64,000 nt of DNA from Sulfurovum indicum (GCF_014931715.1 NZ_CP063164.1:1736001-1800000); one strand, 5' to 3'; counted from the first letter of the stretch, positions 8,214 to 17,075 are shown. Numbers and translations are program-made. Notes: generated by a model not told the origin, from the sequence alone.

Positions 8214-9137
8214 CTACTCAGTAAGTCCGGTTAGAATGCTTTTCATTCCTTCTTGTGCATCTTCCATTACTTTAATATCTTTGGGATCATCAAGAGCCAT
8301 AGAACTCATCCAGTTGTAGACAGAAGGAAATGCTATTTCCATTGCAGCACTGCCTTTTTTCTTGCTCAGATACAGAGAACAGGGAGCATATGCACCTGCT
8401 TCCGGATGTGTTTTTGCAATGGTATATATCACAGGAAGCTTGCAGATAGAGTAAACTTCATAAAAATCAAACTCGTTATATTTCATCTCTTCAAACTCAT
8501 CTCCGAGATTATTAAACCCTGCAACAACAAAACCGTTCGGAGCCAACTCACCTTCAAAACCCATTTTGAACTCTTCCAGTTCATCTTCCCAGTCCTGCGG
8601 GTCAATCTCCATAGTGAAGTGTGTTACAAGTTCGCCTTTAGGCTTTTGTGATACATATGGTAATTTTTGATATACTCCGTCAGGCATTGCCTCTTTTAAT
8701 GTTTTTTTCACTAATTCCCTTAATGCATGCAGTGTTTTATCATCCGCCGGAGCTCCCATAATCTTGGCCATTGCTTCTGCAGTCAAAGAAGCTACAGAAA
8801 TATTTTTATCTCCTTTTTTGGTATAGATAGACATACTCATAGGTGCGAACAATCCTACATTAGGATATTTTTTTGCCAACTCCAGCACCATATCCATTTT
8901 ATAGAGCGTAAACAGGTTATACACATCAAATTCTGATGATTTAAACTGTTTCACAAACGGACCATTCATATCTCTATTGGCAGAGATCGTAAAACCTGCT
9001 TTTTTAAATGCTTCTTCTATACTTTTTGGTGTAATTTTCCCATCAGTATTAGGTGAAGTAAAAACTTCTATATCCGCAGCAGAAGCAATACCGGTAATCA
9101 ATAGTACACACAGCATACCTCGAATGAATCTTTTCAT
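8214..9137 (-). CDS. Exported tandem DUF302-like protein
   Basis: A 307-residue protein with a signal peptide (residues 1-20, ending ASAA) and two related halves, roughly 22-140 and 165-300. Each has the DUF302 pattern of an alpha/beta unit followed by a region like EFDVYNLFTLYKMDMVLELA and LFAPMSMSIYTKKGD (first) or EFDFYEVYSICKLPVIYTIA and AYAPCSLYLSKKKG (second). DUF302 proteins are often found near sulfur-oxidation genes; biochemical function is unknown. AAAGGAA precedes the ATG. It is the last gene of the sox region and has its own upstream gap carrying the TTTACA direct repeat at 9184-9200, so it may also be transcribed separately. Confidence 0.7.
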   Translation of the reverse strand: MKRFIRGMLCVLLITGIASAADIEVFTSPNTDGKITPKSIEEAFKKAGFTISANRDMNGPFVKQFKSSEFDVYNLFTLYKMDMVLELAKKYPNVGLFAPMSMSIYTKKGDKNISVASLTAEAMAKIMGAPADDKTLHALRELVKKTLKEAMPDGVYQKLPYVSQKPKGELVTHFTMEIDPQDWEDELEEFKMGFEGELAPNGFVVAGFNNLGDEFEEMKYNEFDFYEVYSICKLPVIYTIAKTHPEAGAYAPCSLYLSKKKGSAAMEIAFPSVYNWMSSMALDDPKDIKVMEDAQEGMKSILTGLTE

Positions 9138-9183
9138 TATTGTTCCTTTAATTATATTTTATAAGCAGACTATAACAATTAAC

Positions 9184-9200
9184 TGTAAAAATAGTGTAAA
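9184..9200 (-). promoter_or_regulatory. OmpR-type direct repeat upstream of the DUF302 gene
   Basis: On the minus strand: TTTACA-CTATT-TTTACA, two identical hexamers at an 11-bp period, 46 bases before the ATG at 9137. The same arrangement recurs upstream of soxX (17059-17075) and in the dsrE-like/sensor intergenic region (20080-20096). An 11-bp-period tandem repeat is the typical footprint of OmpR/PhoB-class regulators, and one such regulator is encoded at 18248-18907. Confidence 0.5.
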
Positions 9201-9201
9201 A

Positions 9202-9648
9202 TTACGGACGTATATAAATATATCCTCGTAATTGTCTCTCAATAAGCTCTACGATACCTGCTGTTACGACATCAACCCCCTTAAGCAACTCGTTTTTGCC
9301 AATACCATATGTTTTCATTGTATTGCCACAAGCTATGAACTCTACATCATATGTCATTAATGAGCGTACTCTTTTTTGAATATCTTTGTCAAAAAAATAT
9401 GCTTTGGACAATACCGTCTTAATCCCCTGTGAGTAACAGACAATCACGATCTCACATTTTTCCGGTCCGTAAAACTTCATGACATTACTTGCAGAGGAAA
9501 GTACATGGGAAATTTGATGTTCGTCTCCTGATGTAATAGGAAAAATAAATTGTCTTGGATTATCTATGCTTGGCTTTGGATCAGCAAACTCTGTATCTGC
9601 ATTTGAATAAGTGAACAGCAGCAAAATACTTATTATAATATGTTTCAT
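9202..9648 (-). CDS. Periplasmic DsrE-family sulfur-carrier-like protein
   Basis: A 148-residue protein with a signal peptide (about residues 1-17) and a DsrE/DsrF-like fold: PRQFIFPITSGDEHQISHVL, then a beta strand EIVIVCYSQGIK (Cys71), then VEFIACGNTMK (Cys107) and a C-terminal GYIYIRP. The Cys in the ACGNTM motif is the position where DsrE-type proteins carry persulfide or where the related site sits; this supports a sulfur-transfer or sulfur-binding role. Its start overlaps the end of the upstream cytochrome-thioredoxin gene by four bases, so they are translated together. A second family member lies at 20141-20605. Confidence 0.8.
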   Translation of the reverse strand: MKHIIISILLLFTYSNADTEFADPKPSIDNPRQFIFPITSGDEHQISHVLSSASNVMKFYGPEKCEIVIVCYSQGIKTVLSKAYFFDKDIQKRVRSLMTYDVEFIACGNTMKTYGIGKNELLKGVDVVTAGIVELIERQLRGYIYIRP

Positions 9649-10421
9649 TTCTTGTCTCCTTTTAGTTGGTTTATCTTATTGAGTATTTCCAGAAAGTCTT
9701 CTACGTTCCATGCCCCAGGTACACGTTTAAGTACTTTTGCATTTTGGTCAATAAAGAAAAACGTTGGTGTCATATCAGCATGAAGTCCTAATGGCAGATC
9801 CTCCTTGGAAACATCTACCTCTATAGGAATAAAATCTTTTTCAAGAGCCCTCTTTACCTTTTCATCCACCATTACTTCTCTATCCATTTTTACGCAATAT
9901 CGGCAATGCTCAGCAGTTGCTTTGATCATGATCATTTTATGCTCTTTTTGAGCTCTTTTCAATGCTTTATCAAAATTTTCATAATGCACGGTATGCTCAT
10001 CCACACTCTTTTTGTCATAGTCATAAATAAATTTACTCACCGCTGCTATCTCCTCTTCAGAGATCTCTCCCTTCATTGAAGGCATGACATCAAAATACTG
10101 GATTACATCTTTCAGACAAAGACTTTTTTGCAGATCAGGCTCCTTTAGATACTCCGAAATGAAGGCTTCAACTTCCATACGATGGATATCTTCATCACCT
10201 CTTGGGTTACCGATCTGCTGTTTCAGCCGGAATGAAAGTTGATTTAAAGTGGGTGCCTTAAGCTTCAAGATATTGTTGTTTTTTAAAAAATTTTCCTTGA
10301 GTTCACTCATGGGTATATAGGTCTCATGACACACGGAACATTTTTTTTCATAAACCTTTTCCCCTTCTTCTAAAGCAAAAAGAGGCATCAAAAACAATAC
10401 AATTAACCATAACGCTCTCAT
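9645..10421 (-). CDS. Cytochrome c-thioredoxin fusion protein
   Basis: A 258-residue exported protein with a signal peptide (about residues 1-16), one CSVCH haem site (Cys28-His32) in a small cytochrome c domain reaching to about residue 135, and a C-terminal thioredoxin-like domain (about 145-255) with active site CRYC (Cys173/Cys176) and a cis-proline region TPTFFFID. The arrangement resembles SoxW-type or DUF255-like periplasmic thioredoxins fused to a haem domain. It may pass electrons between a Cys-bound sulfur intermediate (for example SoxY) and the respiratory chain; this is inference from context. It overlaps both neighbours by four bases. Confidence 0.75.
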   Translation of the reverse strand: MRALWLIVLFLMPLFALEEGEKVYEKKCSVCHETYIPMSELKENFLKNNNILKLKAPTLNQLSFRLKQQIGNPRGDEDIHRMEVEAFISEYLKEPDLQKSLCLKDVIQYFDVMPSMKGEISEEEIAAVSKFIYDYDKKSVDEHTVHYENFDKALKRAQKEHKMIMIKATAEHCRYCVKMDREVMVDEKVKRALEKDFIPIEVDVSKEDLPLGLHADMTPTFFFIDQNAKVLKRVPGAWNVEDFLEILNKINQLKGDKK

Positions 10422-11341
10422 TCCTCCTCCTCAATGCACAACTCCAACTCCCTGTAGACATCCAGTACATTGCGCCTATGCAACACATCATAAAGTTTAA
10501 ATTTTTTGTATTGCGGCATGTTTACTTTTTTGGTTATCTCATTCATCGATACATCATTATCCAGTGCATTGAGTATCGCGCGCTTCATCTGCGTAAGGTA
10601 GCCCCTCATCATTTTCGTTATATTTTTATCGGTAAGATAACCATGTCCTCCTACAACAACCTTTACATTCATCTGGTCTATTATATCCAATGCTTTGATA
10701 GAGCCAAGAATGGACCCGTCTCTAAGAGAAGGCAGTCTGCCGTTAAAGAGAATATCTCCGGCAAAAAGTACTCCCTCTTTTGGTATAGATACAACAAGGT
10801 CTCCCTCTGTATGTGCTTTATTCACCAGCTTTGTCACTACAAACTCTTTACCACCCAGGGAAAATCCATACCGGTTTTTGACTACTTTGTCCAGGGGAAC
10901 TATTTTTGTTCCTGCAAACAATCTTTCACCCAACACCCTTTCCATTCTGGTCTGCATTCCGGGTACGATATTTTGTTCATAGGTCAACGGGCCTATCAAC
11001 AAAGCATCTTTCTCTTTATAAAAACTGTTTCCCAGCCAATGATCATCATGGTCATGTGTGTTGATTACATATTTCACCGGTAATTTGGCTATCTTCTGCA
11101 TCTGTGCATAGGCCTGAAAGGCATATGCACAGTTAGGGCCGCTGTCAATAACAACAAACCCTTCTTTTGTTTGGACAAAACATGTATTGACCATATTCCC
11201 GCCGTTTTGTTTGGAGATATTTTCCAAAGCACCAAAAAAGCAATACACATCTTTGGCGATACGCTTTGGCTGCAGATGATAGTCAAATGCAGCCAGAGAG
11301 ACAACTATACTGCAGCAAAGGAACAGGTATTTAAGCATCAT
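10418..11341 (-). CDS. SoxH-like MBL-fold metallo-hydrolase
   Basis: A 307-residue exported protein with a signal peptide (residues 1-18) and a metallo-beta-lactamase fold. The metal motif HDHDDH is at residues 96-101 (in VINTHDHDDHW), with further ligands expected in NKAHTEGDLVV and VLFAGDILF, and VVVGGHGYLTD late in the chain. Homologues near sox genes are called SoxH or quinoprotein-relay Zn hydrolases; the substrate is unproven, with a thiol or sulfur adduct being plausible. The first base of its ATG codon and the last base of the porin's stop codon coincide at 11341, so it follows the porin without a gap. Confidence 0.8.
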   Translation of the reverse strand: MMLKYLFLCCSIVVSLAAFDYHLQPKRIAKDVYCFFGALENISKQNGGNMVNTCFVQTKEGFVVIDSGPNCAYAFQAYAQMQKIAKLPVKYVINTHDHDDHWLGNSFYKEKDALLIGPLTYEQNIVPGMQTRMERVLGERLFAGTKIVPLDKVVKNRYGFSLGGKEFVVTKLVNKAHTEGDLVVSIPKEGVLFAGDILFNGRLPSLRDGSILGSIKALDIIDQMNVKVVVGGHGYLTDKNITKMMRGYLTQMKRAILNALDNDVSMNEITKKVNMPQYKKFKLYDVLHRRNVLDVYRELELCIEEEE

Positions 11342-12846
11342 TAAAAGAGATAATTGAACTCTAAACGATATTCATTGTACGAAACATCTGCTTTGCCTGT
11401 ACTTCCCGGATCAGCATTTACAATACCGACACGAGTCTTCATCTGGAAATTCTTCGTAAAGTTGTACCAAGTGTCCAGGTGCCAAATCGTACTATCCGCC
11501 TGTACGTTTACTTTGGCATCATCAAAATCCTGTACTGCATAACGCAAACTTGCTTTAAAATCCGGAGTAAACTTATATACAGCTCTTATCATATACGTCT
11601 TGGTATTCGCATACCAGTTATACTGTGCCATTGCTCTGGTAAATCCACCTGTGGGGAACCCTCTCCATGGAGCTACGATATCTGCTTTGTCTGCTACTTC
11701 TGAGTATCCGAGTCTAAAGAAACCTTTTTTCTTCGGCATCTGCAAATCAACCCTTGCAGCAAAAAGACTACTGTCCAGTGAATCGGCAACACCTGCATCA
11801 TATCCAGTCGCAGCTTTTCCTGTAAGGTTGGTGTACCCTGCAACAGCCCCACCGCCATCATCCATCTGATGGAAGTATCTCACTCCCGGTCTCAATGCCC
11901 AACCATTCTCAAATGGTATCTTGTAGTGTGCTTCAACTACGATATCTTTTACTACACCCGGAACAGACAATGCACTGAGTTTGAAGTTCAGGTTTTTAAC
12001 ATATTTCGTTTGCAAATCTGCCAGAAAAAGGTCATGGTTTGGATCTTCGCCTGCTGCAACAAAATTAGCATAACTCAGTCCCTTATGTACTGCTGAATCA
12101 TCATTATTGTTCCAACTTTCACCAGATTCATCTTTGAATGTCAAGACATCATGGGCATTTTCATGGTCTCTCAGTTTCTGCTTGCCAAACCAGGCTGCTC
12201 TTACTTTGGTCTTTGGTGCAATTTTGATACTTGCAGAAACACCGTCAAAGGTATTTGGGATCATTTTGGTATCGTTTGAAGCAGTGAAGACTGACTCAAA
12301 AAGCTGACGCCCCGCTTTTACATCAACTGTCCCGTTATTATATTCCAGGAACCCTTGACCCAATGTATGCATACCAAAACCGCCACCGGTTTTCACTTTA
12401 TATCTGCTAAAAGTATCTTTTCCCGCTTTGACAAATCCCACTTCATCTGCATCCATTCTGAAAAAGTCAGGATTCATTGTTCCGTAATACCCTAAAGTAA
12501 AACTAATACCGTTATACACTGCCGACTTATAGATAAGGCTTCCTCCAACACCCCAGGCTTTATTATCTTGATTCTTTGTACTTTCTATATCCCAATCCCA
12601 ATAAAATGTATTGGATCTGAGTCTTCCGTAAAAGATTCCTTCTGTAAACATATCACCTACAGACTCAACATCTCCAGGCAGAACATTATACTTTACAGTC
12701 ATATTTCCTTTAGTTTGACGTTTAGGCTTGTCTGCTTTGGCTTTTACTGCCGGCTCAACAGGAATGATATCCCCACCTGCCACAGCAGATGTTCCCATAA
12801 GCAATGCTGCTGTAGCTACTCCTATCGTTATTGTTCCCTTTTTCAT
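11341..12846 (-). CDS. Outer-membrane porin
   Basis: A 501-residue protein with a signal peptide (about residues 1-23) and a long beta-rich body ending in aromatic YRLEFNYLF, the usual C-terminal signal for outer-membrane barrel assembly. The alternating aromatic/polar strands (for example VKAGRQLFESVF, FRLGYSEVAD, KTYMIRAVYKF, FKASLRYAVQDF) are like the OprD/OprF-type porins of Campylobacterota. It heads the coupled porin-MBL-cytochrome/Trx-DsrE group, so it may import the sulfur substrate. AAAGGA precedes the ATG. A 17-bp palindrome at 12907-12923 lies in its promoter region. Confidence 0.8.
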   Translation of the reverse strand: MKKGTITIGVATAALLMGTSAVAGGDIIPVEPAVKAKADKPKRQTKGNMTVKYNVLPGDVESVGDMFTEGIFYGRLRSNTFYWDWDIESTKNQDNKAWGVGGSLIYKSAVYNGISFTLGYYGTMNPDFFRMDADEVGFVKAGKDTFSRYKVKTGGGFGMHTLGQGFLEYNNGTVDVKAGRQLFESVFTASNDTKMIPNTFDGVSASIKIAPKTKVRAAWFGKQKLRDHENAHDVLTFKDESGESWNNNDDSAVHKGLSYANFVAAGEDPNHDLFLADLQTKYVKNLNFKLSALSVPGVVKDIVVEAHYKIPFENGWALRPGVRYFHQMDDGGGAVAGYTNLTGKAATGYDAGVADSLDSSLFAARVDLQMPKKKGFFRLGYSEVADKADIVAPWRGFPTGGFTRAMAQYNWYANTKTYMIRAVYKFTPDFKASLRYAVQDFDDAKVNVQADSTIWHLDTWYNFTKNFQMKTRVGIVNADPGSTGKADVSYNEYRLEFNYLF

Positions 12847-12906
12847 TTCATATCCTTTTTTCTTTGTCTATCTTCATAAAAAGATAGTTTTTTGCTATAA
12901 TTTATA

Positions 12907-12923
12907 TGTGATATTACATCACA
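12907..12923. promoter_or_regulatory. Palindromic operator-like site upstream of the porin
   Basis: TGTGATATTACATCACA: half-sites TGTGAT and ATCACA are perfect inverted copies around five bases. It sits about 60 bases upstream of the porin ATG and just upstream of an AT-rich -10-like stretch. The form resembles a CRP/FNR-family site, although the spacing differs from the E. coli CRP consensus. Confidence 0.45.
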
Positions 12924-12924
12924 G

Positions 12925-12994
12925 CCGTGAGTGCCCTGTCTGCTTTTAGGTAGACTTTCAACGATCTTTAGGCTAAGACGAGGCACGGTTTTTT
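12925..12994 (+). other. Hairpin with competing arms between soxB and the porin
   Basis: CCGTG (12925-12929) and GTGCC (12931-12935) both can pair with GGCACGG (12982-12988), which is followed by six Ts on the plus strand. No plus-strand gene lies upstream, so its role as a terminator is doubtful; it may attenuate readthrough from soxB or be a worn copy of an E1/E2-type repeat. Confidence 0.35.
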
Positions 12995-13006
12995 AATGTT
13001 GCTGTA

Positions 13007-14779
13007 TTAGCACCTGGCACCTTTTTGAGGACATCCACAATCATAGTCCAATACTTTTACATTTGACTTCATACTGATATTCACAACTTTTTGTTTACGA
13101 ATATAGTTACTTACAACCTCATAGACTGCCGGGGTCTTCGTCGAGAGGTTTTCTCCTGCATTTTGCAAGTTTCCACCCCATGATGAGACCCTATATGTTT
13201 TTTTCAGATCGATCGGTTTACCTCCTATCTTGAAGTCAGAAATACGTTTTCCAGAAGGGGCAGTGATGTTAATACTGTAACTTGCACCTGTTAAACGACT
13301 CATATCACCACCCTGTTGAAGCAGTGGATTTTCATTAAAAACATTATCCGCTATGTCTTCCATCAGGTTTGCGATCACTTCCCCCTTAAGCTCAAACGTA
13401 TAGACTTCAGGGTAAGTAATAGCTGTCATCTCATAGACATTGTCCTTGAGTATTTTGTCACCCGGCAAGAGGGTTGTTCCCCATCTGTATCCGGGCGTAA
13501 AAACAATATCACTACCCATCTCTGCTTGTATTGCCTGGCCGATGAGTGCATCAAATGTAGAGTAGAAAGTGTCTCTTTTATAAAGGAGTCCTTTGGTCGT
13601 ACCCAGCACTTCATTAAGCTCTTTATCAAATGGTGCATATACTTTAGCCACTAATTCTTCTCCGGCTTTATCGGCGGGTATTAGATTCGAAGCAACAGGC
13701 ATAAGTTTAAAATTATACCCTTCGACTTTCCTGTTTTTGATATCGATATCCAGCCTGCCTATGTATTTACCATGACTTCCCGCTATCAGAATGACTGTAT
13801 CATTCACAATGATCGGTTTCGGGCTGGGGTCATGCGTATGTCCGCTCAAAATAAAGTCAACACCTTTTACTTTCTTTGCCAACTCCTGGTCAACAGAGAA
13901 GCCATCATGACTCAGTACAACAATACAGTCTACTTTTTTCTCATTGCGCAGTTCGTCAACGAACTTCTGAAGTGATTCATGTCTCAGTGCAAAACTCCAA
14001 CCTTCAGTAAACTTTTTAGGGTTTGCCGTAGAGGTGAACGGAAAAGACTGGCCAATAATACCAATTTTCGCTCCACCTACCTCTTTGATGGTATATGGAG
14101 GAAATATCAACTCCTCAAAGTCATCAGAGAAAGGATCATTATCTATCACATTTTGGGAGATGAATTCACCGTCAAGCATCTTGATAAGCTCCATGACACG
14201 CTCTTTCCCGTAAGTAAACTCCCAGTGACCGACCATTACATCCACACCCAGATAGTTCTGTGCTTCCACGATCGCCGCACCGTCAGTTTTGAGGGCTACT
14301 GCCGTTCCCTGCCAGGTATCACCACTATCCAAAAGAAGGACATTCTCTTCACCTCTTTCTTTTTTAACATAATCAATGATCGGTTTCATATGAGCGATCC
14401 CACCCATCTTTCCAAACTTCTTGGCAAGTATTTCAAAGTTATTATGTGTATCAAAATACTGGTCTAATGATCCCGGTTCAATCCCATAATAACGTTCAAA
14501 ACTATCTCCACAGATAAAACCCGGTGTTCCTACCAGGTTTTTGGCAGAGATCAGAGTAGAAGGCTCCCTCCAGTAGAGTGGTTTGATATGCGCATGAAGA
14601 TCACATATATGCAACAGAGTTGCTTTACCTTTTGCCTCAAAATCCACAATATCTGAAAAACTGAGTTTTTTGATACGCTCTTTACCGGCTTCACCTGCAA
14701 AAAGATTTGTTCCTCCAGTTGCCCCCAACAATCCCAATGCTGCCGCAATCTGAAGAAAATCTCGTCTATTAATATCCAT
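13007..14779 (-). CDS. soxB: Thiosulfohydrolase SoxB
   Basis: A 590-residue periplasmic dimanganese enzyme that hydrolyses sulfate from the thiosulfonate bound to SoxY. A Tat-type signal is present (RRDFLQIAAALGLLG, residues 5-19). The 5'-nucleotidase-like metallophosphatase motifs are intact: DLHAHIKP (Asp60, His62, His64), LLLDSGDTWQGTA, GHWEFTYG, VVLSHDGFSVD and LSGHTHDPSP. The C-terminal substrate-domain follows. AAGGGGCC precedes the ATG, 9 bases after soxA. A TatB/TatC pair that could export it is encoded at 36.8-38.2 kb. Confidence 0.95.
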   Translation of the reverse strand: MDINRRDFLQIAAALGLLGATGGTNLFAGEAGKERIKKLSFSDIVDFEAKGKATLLHICDLHAHIKPLYWREPSTLISAKNLVGTPGFICGDSFERYYGIEPGSLDQYFDTHNNFEILAKKFGKMGGIAHMKPIIDYVKKERGEENVLLLDSGDTWQGTAVALKTDGAAIVEAQNYLGVDVMVGHWEFTYGKERVMELIKMLDGEFISQNVIDNDPFSDDFEELIFPPYTIKEVGGAKIGIIGQSFPFTSTANPKKFTEGWSFALRHESLQKFVDELRNEKKVDCIVVLSHDGFSVDQELAKKVKGVDFILSGHTHDPSPKPIIVNDTVILIAGSHGKYIGRLDIDIKNRKVEGYNFKLMPVASNLIPADKAGEELVAKVYAPFDKELNEVLGTTKGLLYKRDTFYSTFDALIGQAIQAEMGSDIVFTPGYRWGTTLLPGDKILKDNVYEMTAITYPEVYTFELKGEVIANLMEDIADNVFNENPLLQQGGDMSRLTGASYSINITAPSGKRISDFKIGGKPIDLKKTYRVSSWGGNLQNAGENLSTKTPAVYEVVSNYIRKQKVVNISMKSNVKVLDYDCGCPQKGARC

Positions 14780-14788
14780 CTTGGCCCC

Positions 14789-15550
14789 TTATCGTTTTAA
14801 ACCGGGAATGGCAATTTGTTTTTTGTGATCCTGTGCCAGTTTCGTCACATATACCTCAAGACCTACCATCTCTTTGGATCCTATAGGGATCACTTTAAGC
14901 AATGCATTTTTCATACATCCCTGAAATCGTCTCTGAAGAGTTCTCAGACTGGATTTGGTCATACGGTAAGCCGGCCATGTTGCACCTGCACCCACCGCAC
15001 CGAGATCCGGCAAAGGCTGCGTCCTGAGTACCATACCTACAATATCTTTACTGTGACAGGAATTACAGGAAAGTCCTCTTCCTCCTCTTGGTGTCATAAA
15101 GGTCTTTTTACCCAGTTCATAAGCTTCTTTTTCATGAGGCTCACTCAAATCTATATTCGGCACCTCTTCATTTGCCAATGATTTGACATATGCCAGCATT
15201 GAGAACATTTTTTTATCTTTGAGTTTTGTGATCTTTTTACCCTGCTCTGCCTGCATCGCCTGCATCACCTGATCCAATCCGACAACATTTCCAAGTTTTT
15301 TAACATATTTTGGGAACGTAGCGATCTCTTTAGGCAGATCATTCTCACTCACACCCAAAAACTTTGCCAGTGCAGCATCTCCGCCCAACTCCTCTTCAAG
15401 TATCTCACCACCCTCTTCTACAAAAATATCAGCAGGGTTGTTTTCCAACATCTCTTTATACATCGCTCTGTCTGCATCACTCATCGCAAACTGATCACCT
15501 GCAGTTGCCATGGTAAGCAAAAGAGCTAACGGTAATATAACTCTTTTCAT
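14789..15550 (-). CDS. soxA: Sulfur-oxidation cytochrome SoxA
   Basis: A 253-residue subunit of the SoxAX complex, which attaches thiosulfate oxidatively to SoxY. Signal peptide at residues 1-17. One haem site CNSCH (162-166), so this is a mono-haem SoxA, the type lacking the N-terminal haem. The catalytic, persulfidated haem-ligand cysteine is Cys212 in RRFQGCMKN, with conserved LRTLQ before it. AAAAGGATAAG precedes the ATG. It is separated from soxZ by three bases. Confidence 0.93.
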   Translation of the reverse strand: MKRVILPLALLLTMATAGDQFAMSDADRAMYKEMLENNPADIFVEEGGEILEEELGGDAALAKFLGVSENDLPKEIATFPKYVKKLGNVVGLDQVMQAMQAEQGKKITKLKDKKMFSMLAYVKSLANEEVPNIDLSEPHEKEAYELGKKTFMTPRGGRGLSCNSCHSKDIVGMVLRTQPLPDLGAVGAGATWPAYRMTKSSLRTLQRRFQGCMKNALLKVIPIGSKEMVGLEVYVTKLAQDHKKQIAIPGLKR

Positions 15551-15553
15551 TAC

Positions 15554-15898
15554 TTATCCTTTTGGCTTAAGTTTTTTACTCTTGGAGTTCTTCTCGCCTG
15601 TGTTGTCTGTATAGTCAACTGTGATCTTTCCTTTTCCCGGTACTTTGAAATTCACTGAAAAGTATGGATTTGTCGAAACTGTTTCCCATACCTTCATTGT
15701 AGTAAATGGTTTACCGTTAAAACTGAATGTAATATTGTCTATATAGTGTGCAGGTTTGATCTCACCTGTTTTCTTGTCTTTTACCAAACCTGTATCCATG
15801 GGATGGATAACAATAAAGTCTACCTTTACAATATCACCTACCTTATACTTCTTTGGTTTAATTTTTATCATTGATTTTCGTGCTTCTTTTTCTGCCAT
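15554..15898 (-). CDS. soxZ: Thiosulfate-carrier partner SoxZ
   Basis: A 114-residue immunoglobulin-like partner that forms the SoxYZ carrier. No signal peptide is seen (MAEKEARKSMIKIKPKK), consistent with export piggy-back with Tat-exported SoxY. Conserved features include KVDFIVIHPMDTGLVKD and FTMKVWETVSTNPYFSVNF. AAAGGATAA precedes the ATG. Confidence 0.95.
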   Translation of the reverse strand: MAEKEARKSMIKIKPKKYKVGDIVKVDFIVIHPMDTGLVKDKKTGEIKPAHYIDNITFSFNGKPFTTMKVWETVSTNPYFSVNFKVPGKGKITVDYTDNTGEKNSKSKKLKPKG

Positions 15899-15950
15899 CT
15901 GTTATCCTTTAGTTTTTATATCGCTTCTATAAATATAAGATTGACTCAAA

Positions 15951-16418
15951 TCAACCACATCCACCGATCGTTACTTTGACACTTTTCCCTGCTTTAATGA
16001 ATGTGCCATCACTTAATTCTACCAAGCCGACAACCTCTTGTGTACCGCCAAGTTTTACTCTTGTTGCAAAGTAACCTTTGCCGTTTTCCGGTGTAAGCAT
16101 TACATCTGCACATCTGGCATTGCCGTTTTTTGTGTTCAGTACATGGATCGCTTTAACATAGTTTCCCTCTTCCATAGGATGGTCAACTTCTACCTTTACC
16201 GGAACAACTGCTCCGTTCTCTGCGATCTCTGGTACAGTTAATTTAACTTTCTTGCTCTCTTTTACCTCTTTACCGCCCGTGATCGCTTCAACAGCTGCTT
16301 CATAGGTGAGGTCATTAGGACCTTTTTTCTTTGCTTTTTCTTGCGCCATCAATACTGCGGGTGTCGCAGCTACCGCCGATACTGCCATCACACTTTTAAT
16401 AAAATTTCTTCTTTTCAT
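15951..16418 (-). CDS. soxY: Thiosulfate-carrier protein SoxY
   Basis: A 155-residue carrier whose C-terminus is exactly the hallmark GGCG (residues 152-155), with Cys154 holding the sulfur intermediate. The N-terminus is a Tat-like signal (MKRRNFIKSVMAVSAVAATPA) which fits export of folded SoxYZ. It lies between soxX and soxZ with short gaps and has AAAAGGAAAG ahead of the ATG. Confidence 0.96.
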   Translation of the reverse strand: MKRRNFIKSVMAVSAVAATPAVLMAQEKAKKKGPNDLTYEAAVEAITGGKEVKESKKVKLTVPEIAENGAVVPVKVEVDHPMEEGNYVKAIHVLNTKNGNARCADVMLTPENGKGYFATRVKLGGTQEVVGLVELSDGTFIKAGKSVKVTIGGCG

Positions 16419-16435
16419 TCTTTACTTTCCTTTTA

Positions 16436-17011
16436 TTACTTTTTCTTTTTTTCAGCCACTACGTATGATGTAAGATCACATATTTCTCGTTCATTGAAGA
16501 GCTTAGTGGTCAAATTAACTGTCATATGTGTATTTGGATTATCGATCCTGGGATCAGCAATCTTCTGAAATACAAACTGATGGTCCCTTATTTTCGTATC
16601 AATGAACATTGCTTTGTAACCTGTCAGGTCCGGACCTATGTTCCCCCCTCCAACAGCACCTTCAATATTATGACAGGCAACACAGTTACCGTACTGTTTA
16701 GGCTTTTTTTTGACTTTACCGTCTTTGCCTTTCTGTTCAATGAATTTTACCAACCCTTTAGGTGGCTTCTTTTTTGCCTTTTTACCATTAAGATTATGGA
16801 AAATATACTCTCCTCTTGCAATCGCCTCCGCATCTGTTGTAACACATCCTTCAGGCATAGTATATTTCGTAGGTTCAGCAAGTTTGTCTTTTTCGATCAG
16901 TTTGCTTGCATCCGGCATTTCATATGCTTTGGTCAGATCTACTGCACTTACCAGTGATGTTGATGAAATCAACATAGCGGCAATAGTAACAAGTTTGATT
17001 CTTTTTTGCAT
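16436..17011 (-). CDS. soxX: Sulfur-oxidation cytochrome SoxX
   Basis: A 191-residue monohaem cytochrome, partner of SoxA. Signal peptide at residues 1-23. Haem site CVACH at 110-114, with a downstream Met in NTHMTVNL as the likely distal ligand. An internal Lys-rich stretch (about 78-105: KKAKKKPPKGL and KGKDGKVKKKPKQ) is notable. It is the first gene of soxXYZAB; AAAGGAGTGTG precedes the ATG and the TTTACA direct repeat lies at 17059-17075 upstream. Confidence 0.93.
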   Translation of the reverse strand: MQKRIKLVTIAAMLISSTSLVSAVDLTKAYEMPDASKLIEKDKLAEPTKYTMPEGCVTTDAEAIARGEYIFHNLNGKKAKKKPPKGLVKFIEQKGKDGKVKKKPKQYGNCVACHNIEGAVGGGNIGPDLTGYKAMFIDTKIRDHQFVFQKIADPRIDNPNTHMTVNLTTKLFNEREICDLTSYVVAEKKKK

Positions 17012-17058
17012 TCACACTCCTTTATCATATAATTTCAAGAGCCATCTTAACAAAGAAG

Positions 17059-17075
17059 TGTAAAAAAATTGTAAA
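17059..17075 (-). promoter_or_regulatory. OmpR-type direct repeat upstream of soxX
   Basis: On the minus strand: TTTACA-ATTTT-TTTACA at an 11-bp period, 47 bases before the soxX ATG. This distance is almost the same as that of the copy upstream of the DUF302 gene (46 bases), which argues for a functional operator. It lies 29 bases from the stop of the adjacent kinase gene. Confidence 0.55.
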
